A stretch of DNA of 64,000 nt from Burkholderiaceae bacterium. Its GTDB lineage: Bacteria > Pseudomonadota > Gammaproteobacteria > Burkholderiales > Burkholderiaceae_C. Positions 53,315 to 62,311 of the stretch are shown in pieces (position 1 is the first letter of the stretch; each line of letters begins with the position of its first letter). The stretch spans positions 1-64,000 of the forward strand of contig JAIESX010000009.1 in assembly GCA_019745555.1 (NCBI GenBank), read 5' to 3'. Under the pieces are notes generated by a model. It saw nothing but the letters and a program-made list of their open reading frames with translations. It was not told the DNA's origin and did no database searches. A program made the position numbers and the translations under genes.

Positions 53315-56275
53315 ATGTTGCTCACCAAGAAATCCCCGGCGACCGAGGCCACGGCCCGCTCGCCCTTTGTGCACAGCCTGCGCCGTGGCCTGTCTCAGGC
53401 CCTGCCCACCATGGACCGCCGTGCCTTCCTGCGCCGCTCGGGCCTGGGTCTGGGTGTCGGTCTGGCTGCCTCGCAGCTCACGCTCGTCAAGAAGGCCCGT
53501 GCCGCCAGCAAGGTGGGTGTGGGTGACGGCAAGATCGAAGTCAAGCGCACCGTCTGCACCCACTGCTCGGTGGGCTGCGCCATCGACGCTGTGGTGGAAA
53601 ACGGCGTCTGGACGCGCCAGGAGCCGGTGTTCGATTCGCCGATCAACCTGGGTGCGCACTGCGCCAAGGGCGCCTCGATCCGCGAGCATGGTCACGGTGA
53701 GTACCGCCTGCGCTACCCGATGAAGCTGGTCAATGGCAAGTACGAGCGCATCAGCTGGGACACGGCACTCAAGGAAATCGCTGACCGCATGCTGGAGCTG
53801 CGCAAGGCCAGCGGTCCGGACAGCGTCTACTTCATCGGCTCGTCCAAGCACAGCAACGAGCAGGCGTACCTGATGCGCAAGTTCGTGAGCTTCTGGGGCA
53901 CGAACAACTGCGACCACCAGGCGCGTATCTGCCACTCCACCACGGTGGCCGGCGTGGCCAACACCTGGGGCTACGGCGCGATGACCAACTCGTACAACGA
54001 CATGCAGAACAGCAAGGTCGCCCTGTACATCGGTTCCAACGCCGCCGAGGCCCACCCGGTCAGCCTGCTGCACATGCTGCATGCCAAGGAAACCGGCTGC
54101 AAGATGATCGTGGTCGACCCGCGTTTCACCCGTACCGCAGCCAAGGCCGACGAGTACGTGCGCATCCGCTCGGGCTCCGATATCCCCTTCCTCTTCGGCC
54201 TGCTCTACCACATCTTCAAGAACGGCTGGGAAGACAAGAAGTACATCAACGACCGCGTCTACGGCATGGAGGACGTCAAGAAGGACGTGCTGGCCAAGTG
54301 GACGCCTGCGGCTGTTGAGGAGGCCTGCGGTGTGTCCGAGGCTCAGATGATCAAGGTTGCCCGGATGCTCCATGAGAGCCGTCCCGGTACCATCGTCTGG
54401 TGCATGGGCCAGACCCAGCACACCATCGGTAACGCCATGGTGCGCGCCTCCTGCATTCTGCAGCTGGCGCTGGGCAACGTCGGCAAGTCCGGCGGCGGCA
54501 CCAACATCTTCCGTGGCCACGACAACGTGCAGGGCGCGACCGACGTCGGTCCCAACCCCGACTCGCTGCCGGGTTACTACGGCGTCGCCGAAGGCGCGTG
54601 GAAGCACTTCGCCAACGCCTGGGGCGTGGACTTCGAGTGGATCAAGCAGCAGTACGCTTCGCCTGCGATGATGACCAAGCCGGGCATCACCGTCTCGCGC
54701 TGGATTGACGGCGTGCTGGAGAAGAACGAGCTGATCGACCAGGACCAGAACCTGCGCGGCGTCTTCTACTGGGGCCATGCACCGAATTCCCAGACCCGCG
54801 GTCTGGAGATGAAGCGCGCCATGGACAAGCTGGACCTGCTGGTGGTTGTGGATCCCTACCCGTCGGCCACGGCTGCCATGGCCGCCATGCCGGGCAAGCC
54901 CGAGGATCTGAACCCCAACCGCGCGGTCTACCTGCTGCCTGCGGCGACGCAGTTCGAGACCAGCGGTTCGTGCACGGCGTCCAACCGTTCCATCCAGTGG
55001 CGCGAGAAGGTGATCGAGCCGCTGTGGGAGAGCCGCAGCGACCACATGATCATGTACCAGCTGGCGCAGAGGCTGGGCTTCGACAAGGAACTGGTCAAGA
55101 ACTACAAGATGCAGAAGGTCAAGGGCATGGACGAGCCCGTGCCCGAAGACATCCTGCGTGAGATCAACCGCAGCGTCTGGACCATCGGCTACACGGGTCA
55201 GAGCCCTGAGCGTCTCAAGGCCCACATGCGCCACATGAACGCCTTCGATGTGAAGACGCTCAAGTGCAAGGGCAAGGTGGTCGACAAGGAGACCGGCTAC
55301 GACATGTCGGGTGACTACTTCGGCCTGCCCTGGCCCTGCTACGGCACACCCGAACTCAAGCACCCGGGCTCGCCCAACCTGTACGACACGTCCAAGCACG
55401 TCATGGACGGCGGCGGCAACTTCCGCGCCAATTTCGGTGTCGAGCGCGAAGGCAAGAGCCTGCTGGCCGAGAGCGGTTCGCACTCCGTGGGTGCCGACAT
55501 CACCACCGGCTATCCGGAACTCGACCATGTCCTGCTCAAGAAGCTGGGCTGGTGGGGTGAGCTGACCGAGGCCGAGCAGAAGGCGGCCGAGGGCAAGAAC
55601 TGGAAGACCGACCCCTCGGGCGGCATGATCCGCGTGTTCATGCAGAACCATGGCTGCCACCCCTTCGGCAACGCCAAGGCCCGTGCCGTGGTCTGGAACT
55701 TCCCGGATCCGGTGCCGCAGCACCGCGAGCCGGTCTACGGTACCCGTCCGGACCTGATCGCCAAGTACCCCACGCACGACGACCAGAAGAACCGTTGGCG
55801 CCTGCCCATTCTGTACAAGTCGCTGCAACAGAAGAACGTGGCCGACAAGGTGCACGAGAAGTACCCCCTGATCATGACCTCGGGCCGTCTGGTCGAGTAC
55901 GAGGGCGGTGGCGAGGAGACCCGCGCCAACCCCTGGCTGGCCGAGTTGCAGCAGGAAGCCTTCGTGGAGATCCACCCCAAGGCGGCCGCTGAGCGCGGTA
56001 TCCGCAACGGAGAGCGGGTGTGGATGAGCACGCCTACCGGCGCGCGCATCAACGTGCAGGCCCTGGTGACCGAGCGCGTCGGACCCGACACGGTCTGGAT
56101 GCCCTTCCACTTCTCCGGCCGCTGGCAGGGCGCTGACATGCTGTCTTACTACCCCAAGGGGGCAGCACCCATCGTGCGCGGCGAAGCGGTGAACACGGCG
56201 ACCACCTATGGTTACGACATCGTGACCATGATGCAGGAAACCAAGACCACCATCTGCCAGATTGAGAAGGCCTGA
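53315..56275 (+). CDS. fdhA: Periplasmic formate dehydrogenase catalytic subunit, cysteine type
   Basis: A 986-residue molybdo/tungsto enzyme. A long n-region precedes the twin-arginine signal MDRRAFLRRSG (about 33-43), so it is exported folded. The 4Fe-4S cluster is bound by CTHCSVGC and a later CAKG. The metal ligand is Cys206 in QARICHSTTV, encoded TGC, so this FdnG-like protein does not use selenocysteine. It carries two-electron formate oxidation on the periplasmic side. Its partner subunits follow directly. An ATG at 53411 would leave only the core signal. Confidence 0.95.
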   Translation: MLLTKKSPATEATARSPFVHSLRRGLSQALPTMDRRAFLRRSGLGLGVGLAASQLTLVKKARAASKVGVGDGKIEVKRTVCTHCSVGCAIDAVVENGVWTRQEPVFDSPINLGAHCAKGASIREHGHGEYRLRYPMKLVNGKYERISWDTALKEIADRMLELRKASGPDSVYFIGSSKHSNEQAYLMRKFVSFWGTNNCDHQARICHSTTVAGVANTWGYGAMTNSYNDMQNSKVALYIGSNAAEAHPVSLLHMLHAKETGCKMIVVDPRFTRTAAKADEYVRIRSGSDIPFLFGLLYHIFKNGWEDKKYINDRVYGMEDVKKDVLAKWTPAAVEEACGVSEAQMIKVARMLHESRPGTIVWCMGQTQHTIGNAMVRASCILQLALGNVGKSGGGTNIFRGHDNVQGATDVGPNPDSLPGYYGVAEGAWKHFANAWGVDFEWIKQQYASPAMMTKPGITVSRWIDGVLEKNELIDQDQNLRGVFYWGHAPNSQTRGLEMKRAMDKLDLLVVVDPYPSATAAMAAMPGKPEDLNPNRAVYLLPAATQFETSGSCTASNRSIQWREKVIEPLWESRSDHMIMYQLAQRLGFDKELVKNYKMQKVKGMDEPVPEDILREINRSVWTIGYTGQSPERLKAHMRHMNAFDVKTLKCKGKVVDKETGYDMSGDYFGLPWPCYGTPELKHPGSPNLYDTSKHVMDGGGNFRANFGVEREGKSLLAESGSHSVGADITTGYPELDHVLLKKLGWWGELTEAEQKAAEGKNWKTDPSGGMIRVFMQNHGCHPFGNAKARAVVWNFPDPVPQHREPVYGTRPDLIAKYPTHDDQKNRWRLPILYKSLQQKNVADKVHEKYPLIMTSGRLVEYEGGGEETRANPWLAELQQEAFVEIHPKAAAERGIRNGERVWMSTPTGARINVQALVTERVGPDTVWMPFHFSGRWQGADMLSYYPKGAAPIVRGEAVNTATTYGYDIVTMMQETKTTICQIEKA

Positions 56276-56285
56276 GGAGTAAGAC

Positions 56286-56909
56286 ATGGCACGCATGAAA
56301 TTTGTTTGTGACGCCGAGCGCTGCATCGAGTGCAATGGTTGCGTCACCGCCTGCAAGAACGAGCACGAGGTGCCCTGGGGCGTGAACCGCCGCCGTGTGG
56401 TCACCCTCAACGACGGGGTTCCCGGCGAGAAGTCCATCTCGGTGGCCTGCATGCATTGCAGCGATGCCCCCTGCATGGCGGTCTGCCCTGTCAACTGCTT
56501 CTACCGCACCGACGAGGGTGTGGTGCTGCACGACAAGGACATCTGCATTGGCTGCGGCTACTGCTCCTACGCCTGCCCCTTCGGCGCGCCGCAGTTCCCC
56601 TCGCAGGGCACCTTCGGTGTGCGCGGCAAGATGGACAAGTGCACCTTCTGCGCCGGCGGTCCCGAGACCCATGGCAGCCAGGCCGAGTTCGAGAAATACG
56701 GGCGCAACCGTCTGGCCGAGGGCAAGCTGCCCGCCTGCGCCGAGATGTGCTCGACGAAGGCCCTGCTCGCCGGTGACGGCGACATGGTGGCCGACATCTT
56801 CCGCACCCGTGTGTTGCAGCGTGGCAAGGGCGCTGAGGTCTGGGGCTGGGGCACGGCCTACGGTTCGCGCCAGGCTGGCAAGCCCGCACCTGCAGGAGCC
56901 AAGTCATGA
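56286..56909 (+). CDS. fdhB: Formate dehydrogenase ferredoxin-like beta subunit
   Basis: A 207-residue subunit with four 4Fe-4S sites: CIECNGCVTACKNEHEV, CMHCSDAPCMAVCPVNC, CIGCGYCSYACPFG and a CTFCAGG / CAEMC group. It passes electrons from the catalytic subunit to the cytochrome b. It is shorter than E. coli FdnH (about 294) and lacks the C-terminal membrane anchor. It starts 10 bases after the catalytic gene and overlaps the lipoprotein gene by four. Confidence 0.93.
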   Translation: MARMKFVCDAERCIECNGCVTACKNEHEVPWGVNRRRVVTLNDGVPGEKSISVACMHCSDAPCMAVCPVNCFYRTDEGVVLHDKDICIGCGYCSYACPFGAPQFPSQGTFGVRGKMDKCTFCAGGPETHGSQAEFEKYGRNRLAEGKLPACAEMCSTKALLAGDGDMVADIFRTRVLQRGKGAEVWGWGTAYGSRQAGKPAPAGAKS

Positions 56910-57127
56910 AAAAAGCGTTGACGATCGTCGCGACCGCCTTCCTGCTCGCCGCCTGCGGCGAGGTGGACCAGTCCCTTGCCGGCGCCAAATCCGATGCCCC
57001 CTCTTACAAGGGCACCGGCAAGGCCTACGTCGATCCGGACTGGAAGCCGGGTGACAAGGCCAGCTGGGAGTCCAAGCTCAAGGCGCGCGGCCAGTACGGC
57101 CAGAACGAGTACAACCGGGTCAACTGA
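56906..57127 (+). CDS. Small lipoprotein between beta and gamma subunits
   Basis: A 73-residue protein with a lipoprotein signal (MKKALTIVATAFLLAACG; acylated Cys17) and a short polar mature part with KGTGKAYVDPDWKPGDKASWE. The ATG overlaps the beta subunit stop. It is conserved in place rather than by a known function, so it may be an outer-leaflet structural part of the complex. I do not know a named family. Confidence 0.75.
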   Translation: MKKALTIVATAFLLAACGEVDQSLAGAKSDAPSYKGTGKAYVDPDWKPGDKASWESKLKARGQYGQNEYNRVN

Positions 57128-57141
57128 AGAACGGACGCCTC

Positions 57142-58314
57142 ATGAAAAAAGCTCTCGCCGTGGCCATGCTCATGGCCCTGGGCTGGGCCGCTCCGGCCCT
57201 GGCCCAGCAGGACAAACTCAAGCTTGATGAGCCGCCCGCCAAGTCGGTGCCGGCGCAGCAGGGTGGCATCAAGAGCCAGAACATCTTTGATGTGAAGCCC
57301 GATGCCAGCGAGGAGCCGGGTTACGCCACTCAGACCAATGCCGAGCGCGCCCAGGTGCAGCCCGGCAACAACGCGCCCATGTGGCGTGCGGTCGGGGCCG
57401 GCGTCACGGGCTACAGCAGCCTGCCGCGACATGAAGCGCCCGAGGCCGGCAATCTGATCCAGCCTTTCGTGCAGTACCCGGGCTCCATGCTCACCACTGC
57501 TGGCGAAGCCTGGCGCCAGGTGCGCAACCACTGGATCATTCCCTACGGTGGCGCGCTGCTGCTGATCGCGCTGGGCGCTGTGGGCCTGTTCTACTGGCGC
57601 AAGGGTACGATGCAGCTGCACGGTGCCGAGACCGGCCGCAAGATCGAACGTTTCACGGCCTTCGAGCGCGCAGCCCACTGGGCGAACGCGATCGCCTTCG
57701 TCATCCTCGCGGTGTCAGGCATCGTCATGGCCTTTGGCAAGTACTTCCTGCATCCCATCATCGGCGGTACGCTGTTTGGATGGCTGGCCTATGTGCTCAA
57801 GAACCTGCACAACTTCGCCGGCCCGGTGTTCGCGGTTTCCCTGGTGATCGTGATCCTCACCTTCATCAAGGACAACCTGCCGCGCAAGGAAGACATCACC
57901 TGGCTCGTCAAGGGTGGTGGTCTGCTGTCCGGGCAGGAGGTGCCCTCGCACCGCTTCAACGCTGGTGAGAAGGTGCTGTTCTGGGGCGGTGTGTTCTTCC
58001 TCGGCCTGATCGTGGTCGCATCCGGTCTGGTGCTCGACAAGCTGGTGCCGGGTCTGGAGTACCTGCGTGGTGACATGCAGATCGCACACATGATCCATGC
58101 CGTGGCCACGGTGCTGATGATGGCGATGTTCATCGGTCACATCTACATGGGTACGGTGGGCATGGCGGGCGCCTATGACGCCATGAAGACTGGCTATGTC
58201 GACGAGACCTGGGCCAAGGAACACCACGAGCTCTGGTACGACGACATCAAGGCCGGCAAGATCCCGGCACAGCGCAGCCAGCCTGCGGTGCCTGGCGCCC
58301 CGGTCAAGGCCTGA
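57142..58314 (+). CDS. fdhC: Formate dehydrogenase cytochrome b gamma subunit
   Basis: A 390-residue membrane subunit. The C-terminal 240 residues match FdnI: four helices with heme-ligand histidines in the AAHWANA, NLHNFAG and GHIYMGTVG regions, which pass electrons to the quinone pool. Unlike the 217-residue E. coli FdnI it has a signal peptide and about 115 extra residues before an additional helix (about 130-152). The extension is periplasmic and of unknown role. Confidence 0.92.
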   Translation: MKKALAVAMLMALGWAAPALAQQDKLKLDEPPAKSVPAQQGGIKSQNIFDVKPDASEEPGYATQTNAERAQVQPGNNAPMWRAVGAGVTGYSSLPRHEAPEAGNLIQPFVQYPGSMLTTAGEAWRQVRNHWIIPYGGALLLIALGAVGLFYWRKGTMQLHGAETGRKIERFTAFERAAHWANAIAFVILAVSGIVMAFGKYFLHPIIGGTLFGWLAYVLKNLHNFAGPVFAVSLVIVILTFIKDNLPRKEDITWLVKGGGLLSGQEVPSHRFNAGEKVLFWGGVFFLGLIVVASGLVLDKLVPGLEYLRGDMQIAHMIHAVATVLMMAMFIGHIYMGTVGMAGAYDAMKTGYVDETWAKEHHELWYDDIKAGKIPAQRSQPAVPGAPVKA

Positions 58315-58335
58315 GTCCAAGAAAGAGAGATCCGC

Positions 58336-58635
58336 ATGAAATCCATTGCCCTTTTCATCGCCGCCAGTACCCTGAGCCTCTCGGCTCTGGCCAAGCTGCC
58401 CGCACCGAATGACGCGGCCAAGGCGGCTGCTGCAGAAGCAGCGGCCAAGGCTGCGCACGCCGGCAAGGTCGAGAGCTACCTGCTTTGCAAGGCCCAGGAC
58501 CGCACCGTTGCGCACTACCGCAAGTCGGCGAAGTCCAAGGACGCCAAGCCCGTGGCCACGGCGCCTTGCGCCGACCCTGGTCCTTACAAGCCGGCCGCTG
58601 CCGCAGCACCGGCGGCCCCTGCCAAGAAGTCCTGA
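58336..58635 (+). CDS. Small exported alanine-rich protein ending the FDH operon
   Basis: A 99-residue protein with a signal peptide (about residues 1-19), an alanine/lysine-rich helix, two cysteines (YLLCKAQD and APCADPG) and an Ala/Pro-rich tail. It follows the gamma subunit by 21 bases and precedes a terminator. The two Cys could pair in the periplasm. Function is unknown. Confidence 0.7.
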   Translation: MKSIALFIAASTLSLSALAKLPAPNDAAKAAAAEAAAKAAHAGKVESYLLCKAQDRTVAHYRKSAKSKDAKPVATAPCADPGPYKPAAAAAPAAPAKKS

Positions 58636-58657
58636 TCCGCAAGCGCATTGCGGTCAT

Positions 58658-58687
58658 GGGCCGGTGTCGCAAGACCCGGCCCTTTTT
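58658..58687 (+). terminator. Intrinsic terminator ending the periplasmic FDH operon
   Basis: GGGCCGG and CCGGCCC pair across an 11-base loop and are followed by TTTTT. fdhD begins 17 bases later and so depends on read-through or on its own promoter. Confidence 0.8.
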
Positions 58688-58703
58688 GTTGTACGCTGCC
58701 GGC

Positions 58704-59564
58704 ATGCCTGAACGCCTGCTCCCCCATCTCACCCGTGCGAGCGCTCCGCTGACGCGCGAAGTCGCCGTTGTCAACGAACACGGCGAGGCCAGTACTCTGT
58801 CCATCCCCGCAGAGCGGGCACTCACGGTCTATGTGGACAAGCGCGAACTCGTGACCCTCATGACCCTGGGCGCGCAGCCCGAGTTGCTGGTGCTGGGTTA
58901 TCTGCGCAACCAGCGTCTTGTGCGCTCGGTGGACGAGGTGGAGTCCATCACCGTGGACTGGGACGTCGGCGCTGCCGCCGTGAAGACGCGCGAGGGCATT
59001 GCCAATGTCGAGGAGCGCACCGCCAAGCGCGTGGTTACCACGGGTTGCGGCCAAGGCAGCGTTTTCGGCGACCTCATGGACGAGGTGGACCAGATTGCGC
59101 TGCCACCCGACGCGCGCCTGACCCAGGCCCAGCTCTACGGCATCGTCAACGCCATCCGCCTGCAGGAGAGCACCTACAAGTCCGCTGGTTCTGTGCACGG
59201 CTGCGCGCTGTTCCGCGGCGAGGAGATGCTGATCTTCGTCGAAGACGTGGGGCGCCACAACGCCATCGACACCATCGCGGGGTGGATGTGGCTGCAGGAT
59301 CCGTCCTCGATGGACGCTGCGGACAAGGTGTTCTACACCACGGGCCGTCTGACGAGCGAAATGGTGATCAAGTCGGCGCAGATGGGGGTGCCGATCGTGG
59401 TGTCGCGCAGCGGGATCACGCAGATGGGACATATGGTTGCTGAGCGCGTGGGGCTGTGTGCGATCGGCCGCGCGACTGGCAGGCACTTCTATTGCTACTC
59501 TGCGCCGCAAAGGCTGGTGCTTCAGCCGGAACTGGCTGGACCTAAGTTGCGGGCGGCTGCTTAA
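58704..59564 (+). CDS. fdhD: FDH sulfurtransferase FdhD
   Basis: A 286-residue protein that passes sulfur to the cofactor of formate dehydrogenases, which activates them. The family segments RLTSEMVIKSAQMGVPIVVSRS and EDVGRHNAIDTIAGW are clear. The Cys loop reads TTGCGQGSVF: the first Cys of the CxxC pair is kept and the second is Gly. It can serve both formate dehydrogenases in this window. The ATG at 58704 avoids translating the terminator. Confidence 0.95.
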   Translation: MPERLLPHLTRASAPLTREVAVVNEHGEASTLSIPAERALTVYVDKRELVTLMTLGAQPELLVLGYLRNQRLVRSVDEVESITVDWDVGAAAVKTREGIANVEERTAKRVVTTGCGQGSVFGDLMDEVDQIALPPDARLTQAQLYGIVNAIRLQESTYKSAGSVHGCALFRGEEMLIFVEDVGRHNAIDTIAGWMWLQDPSSMDAADKVFYTTGRLTSEMVIKSAQMGVPIVVSRSGITQMGHMVAERVGLCAIGRATGRHFYCYSAPQRLVLQPELAGPKLRAAA

Positions 59565-59666
59565 GGTTTTCTTGCGTCGCGTCGCCGGGCGCTCACCCCG
59601 GCCCTACCAAGCCGCCGGAGCGAGGCCTGGCTTGTAGCGTGAGCAGGCGCGTTCCCAACACTCAAA

Positions 59667-59686
59667 CTCTATGAACTAGCATAGAG
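59667..59686. promoter_or_regulatory. Inverted repeat before the AEC transporter
   Basis: CTCTATG and CATAGAG form a perfect 7-bp dyad with a six-base centre, ending five bases before the ATG at 59692. It could be an operator or a leader hairpin that affects translation. Confidence 0.4.
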
Positions 59687-59691
59687 CCCGC

Positions 59692-60636
59692 ATGAACCAT
59701 CCCGTCTTCTCCGCCCTCGGTCCTGTCGTCCTGCTCGTGATCCTGGGTTATGTGGCCGGTCGCCTGCGTTGGATCCGCGCCGAGTCGAGCAAGGATCTTT
59801 CGAATCTGGTCTTTCTGGTCCTCACGCCCGCTCTGATGTTCCGCACCATGGGCAAGGTGGATGTGAAGGAACTCGAGGCCCTGCCGCTGCTGACCTACTT
59901 CGCGGCGGTGCTACTGCTCTTTGCGCTGATGCTGTTCTGGCAGGGTTTCAACCGGCGTGCCGCGGTGCTGGCCCTGGCCACCACCTTCAGCAACACGGTG
60001 ATGATCGGCATTGCGCTGGTCAGCCTGGCCTATGGTGAGGCGGGGCTTGTCATTCTGCTGTCCCTGATTTCCCTGCATGCGCTGGTGCTGCTGACCGCCG
60101 GTACCGTGGTTCTGGAGCTGGCCGTGGCGCGCGAGTCCAGCGGTGGCGGGCAGGGGGTGCGGGCCATGCTGCGTACGGTGCTGGGCGCCGTGCGCAATGC
60201 CGTGATCCATCCCGTGCCCCTGCCCATCATTGCGGGGCTGCTTTATGCGCAGACGGGCTGGGCCATCCCAGAGGTGGTGGACAAGCCTCTGCAATGGCTG
60301 GGCAATGCCTTCGGTCCGCTGGCGCTCTTGCTCGTGGGGGTGACGCTGGCCGGCACCACCGTCGGTCCGCATCTGCGCGGGGCGCTCGGCCTGACGCTGG
60401 TCAAGAACCTGCTGATGCCGGTGCTGGTAGCCGGCCTGGGCCTGCTGATGGGGCTGTCGAGCCTGGCCCTGGTGATCATGGTGGTGACGGCGGCGCTGCC
60501 CATGGGGGCCAACGTCTTCCTGTTCTCGCAGCGCTATGCCGTGGCCGAGGAGCTGGTGACGGCCAGCATCATCGTGTCGAATGCAGCGGCGCTGTTCACG
60601 GTGCCGTTGGCCATGGCCCTGGTCGGCCTGCTCTGA
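59692..60636 (+). CDS. AEC family transporter (auxin efflux carrier type)
   Basis: A 314-residue membrane protein with about ten helices in two repeats, matching the AEC/MdcF group that moves organic acids such as malonate or malate. The TFSNTVMIGIALVSLAYG segment and the later SNAAALFTVPLA segment are typical. Substrate unknown; it lies next to the formate dehydrogenase island but nothing ties it to formate. Confidence 0.88.
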   Translation: MNHPVFSALGPVVLLVILGYVAGRLRWIRAESSKDLSNLVFLVLTPALMFRTMGKVDVKELEALPLLTYFAAVLLLFALMLFWQGFNRRAAVLALATTFSNTVMIGIALVSLAYGEAGLVILLSLISLHALVLLTAGTVVLELAVARESSGGGQGVRAMLRTVLGAVRNAVIHPVPLPIIAGLLYAQTGWAIPEVVDKPLQWLGNAFGPLALLLVGVTLAGTTVGPHLRGALGLTLVKNLLMPVLVAGLGLLMGLSSLALVIMVVTAALPMGANVFLFSQRYAVAEELVTASIIVSNAAALFTVPLAMALVGLL

Positions 60637-60642
60637 GCAGGC

Positions 60643-61278
60643 TCAGGGCGCGAGCCGTTCGCGCGTCCAGCCGCCCCCGTTCTGCGTGTAGCGCAGCCGG
60701 TCGTGCAGCCGGCTGGGCCGGCCCTGCCAGAACTCCCAGCGGTCGGGCGCCAGGCGGTAGCCGCCCCAGTGTGGCGGGCGCGGCGGTTGCAGCAGGAATT
60801 GCGCGCCGTACTTGGCGGCATTGGCCACCAGCACGCCGCGGCCCGGGATGACCTGGCTTTGCGGGCTGGCCCAGGCGCCGATGCGCGAGTCGAGCGGGCG
60901 GCTGGCGTAGTAGGCGTCGCTCTCCTCGGCGCTGACCTGCTCGACCCGGCCTTCGATGCGCACCACCCGCTCCAGCTCGACCCAGTGGAACTGCAGGGCA
61001 GCATAAGGGTTGCCCGCGAGTTCGCGACCCTTGCGGCTTTCGTAGTTGGTGTACCAGACGATGCCGCGAGCGTCGTAGCCCTTGATGAGCACGATGCGTG
61101 TAGACGGCCGCAGGTCGTTGCCCACCGTGGCCACGGTCATGGCATTGGGTTCGGGCAACTCGGACCGGATGGCTTCGTGCAGCCACTGATCGAACTGCTG
61201 CAGCGGGTCGGCGTGGGAGGCGTCCTCGCTGAGTTCAGCGCGTTCATAGCTTTTGCGGAGGTCGGCGATCTTGGTCAT
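60643..61278 (-). CDS. pdxH: Pyridoxine/pyridoxamine 5'-phosphate oxidase
   Basis: A 211-residue FMN enzyme that makes pyridoxal 5'-phosphate. The motifs [40 protein letters not shown] and the C-terminal WTRERLAP are those of PdxH. It converges with the AEC gene and is divergent from xdhC. Confidence 0.96.
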   Translation of the reverse strand: MTKIADLRKSYERAELSEDASHADPLQQFDQWLHEAIRSELPEPNAMTVATVGNDLRPSTRIVLIKGYDARGIVWYTNYESRKGRELAGNPYAALQFHWVELERVVRIEGRVEQVSAEESDAYYASRPLDSRIGAWASPQSQVIPGRGVLVANAAKYGAQFLLQPPRPPHWGGYRLAPDRWEFWQGRPSRLHDRLRYTQNGGGWTRERLAP

Positions 61279-61312
61279 ACTCGCAGTATAGAAAGACCGG
61301 AGGGGCGGCAGG

Positions 61313-62311
61313 ATGGAAAGTCTGGACTTGCGGGTGCTGGCCGATGCGCTGGCCTGGAAACAGGCCGGTCATGGGGTCTCGCTGGCCACCGTCGTGCAGA
61401 CCTGGGGCAGCGCACCGCGCCCGCCCGGGGCGCTGCTGGCCGTGCGTGAGGACGGGGTGGTCAGCGGCTCCGTCTCGGGCGGCTGCGTCGAGGACGATCT
61501 GGTTGCGCGTGCCAAGGCCGCCCTCGCTGCGGGTGTGCAGGACGCCGCGGCAGCCCGGCCCGAACTGATCGTCTATGGCGTGGACCCCCACGAGGCGGCG
61601 CGTTTCGGCCTGCCCTGCGGCGGCACCTTGCGTCTGGTGCAGGAGCCTGTGCAGGACACGGGCTGGATCGCGCAGCTGCTGGTGCGCACTGCTGAGCATA
61701 GGCTGGTGGCACGCACGCTGGACCTGGCGACGGGTGCGGTGACGCTGGCCGATGCGATGCGCGGCCAGGGCCTGGTCTTTGACGAACGCACGCTCACGAC
61801 CGTGTTCGGCCCGCGCTGGCGCCTGCTGCTGATCGGCGCCGGCCAGCTCTCGCAGGCCGTGGCACAGATGGCGGCGCTGCTGGACTTCGAAGTACTGGTC
61901 TGCGATCCGCGCGAGGCCTACGCCATGGATCTGCCCGGCGTGCAGCGCCTGCCCGGCATGCCCGACGACGTGGTGCGCCAGCTGCTGCCCGATGCGCACA
62001 CGGCCATTGTGGCACTGACCCACGATCCCAAGCTCGACGACATGGCCCTGCTGGAGGCGCTCAAGTCGGCGGCCTTCTATGTGGGTGCGCTCGGCTCGCG
62101 CCGCAACCAGGCGGCGCGCAAACAGCGCCTGGCCGAGCATTTCGACCTCAGTGCGGCAGAGCTCGCGCGCCTGCATGGCCCCGTGGGGTTGAGCATAGGT
62201 GCGCGCACGCCGGCCGAGATCGCCGTGGCCATCGTGGCTGAGATCGTGCAGGTCAAGAACGCCGCGCGCGCCAGCGTGGGCACTGCGCCCGGTTGTGTCT
62301 CGACCGCATGA
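61313..62311 (+). CDS. XdhC/CoxI family protein
   Basis: A 332-residue protein with the N-terminal CoxI/XdhC domain ([37 protein letters not shown]) and a C-terminal Rossmann domain ([15 protein letters not shown]). XdhC-type proteins hold and sulfurate the molybdenum cofactor for xanthine-oxidase-type enzymes. It is translationally coupled (ATGA) to a MocA-like cytidylyltransferase gene, so the pair supplies a cytosine-dinucleotide cofactor. Its enzyme client is not in the window. Confidence 0.9.
   Translation: MESLDLRVLADALAWKQAGHGVSLATVVQTWGSAPRPPGALLAVREDGVVSGSVSGGCVEDDLVARAKAALAAGVQDAAAARPELIVYGVDPHEAARFGLPCGGTLRLVQEPVQDTGWIAQLLVRTAEHRLVARTLDLATGAVTLADAMRGQGLVFDERTLTTVFGPRWRLLLIGAGQLSQAVAQMAALLDFEVLVCDPREAYAMDLPGVQRLPGMPDDVVRQLLPDAHTAIVALTHDPKLDDMALLEALKSAAFYVGALGSRRNQAARKQRLAEHFDLSAAELARLHGPVGLSIGARTPAEIAVAIVAEIVQVKNAARASVGTAPGCVSTA

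Noticed and set aside
53291-56494. Open frame of about 1070 codons opposite the periplasmic formate dehydrogenase subunit
   Set aside because: Same reasons: antisense to a clear gene, with no recognisable fold.
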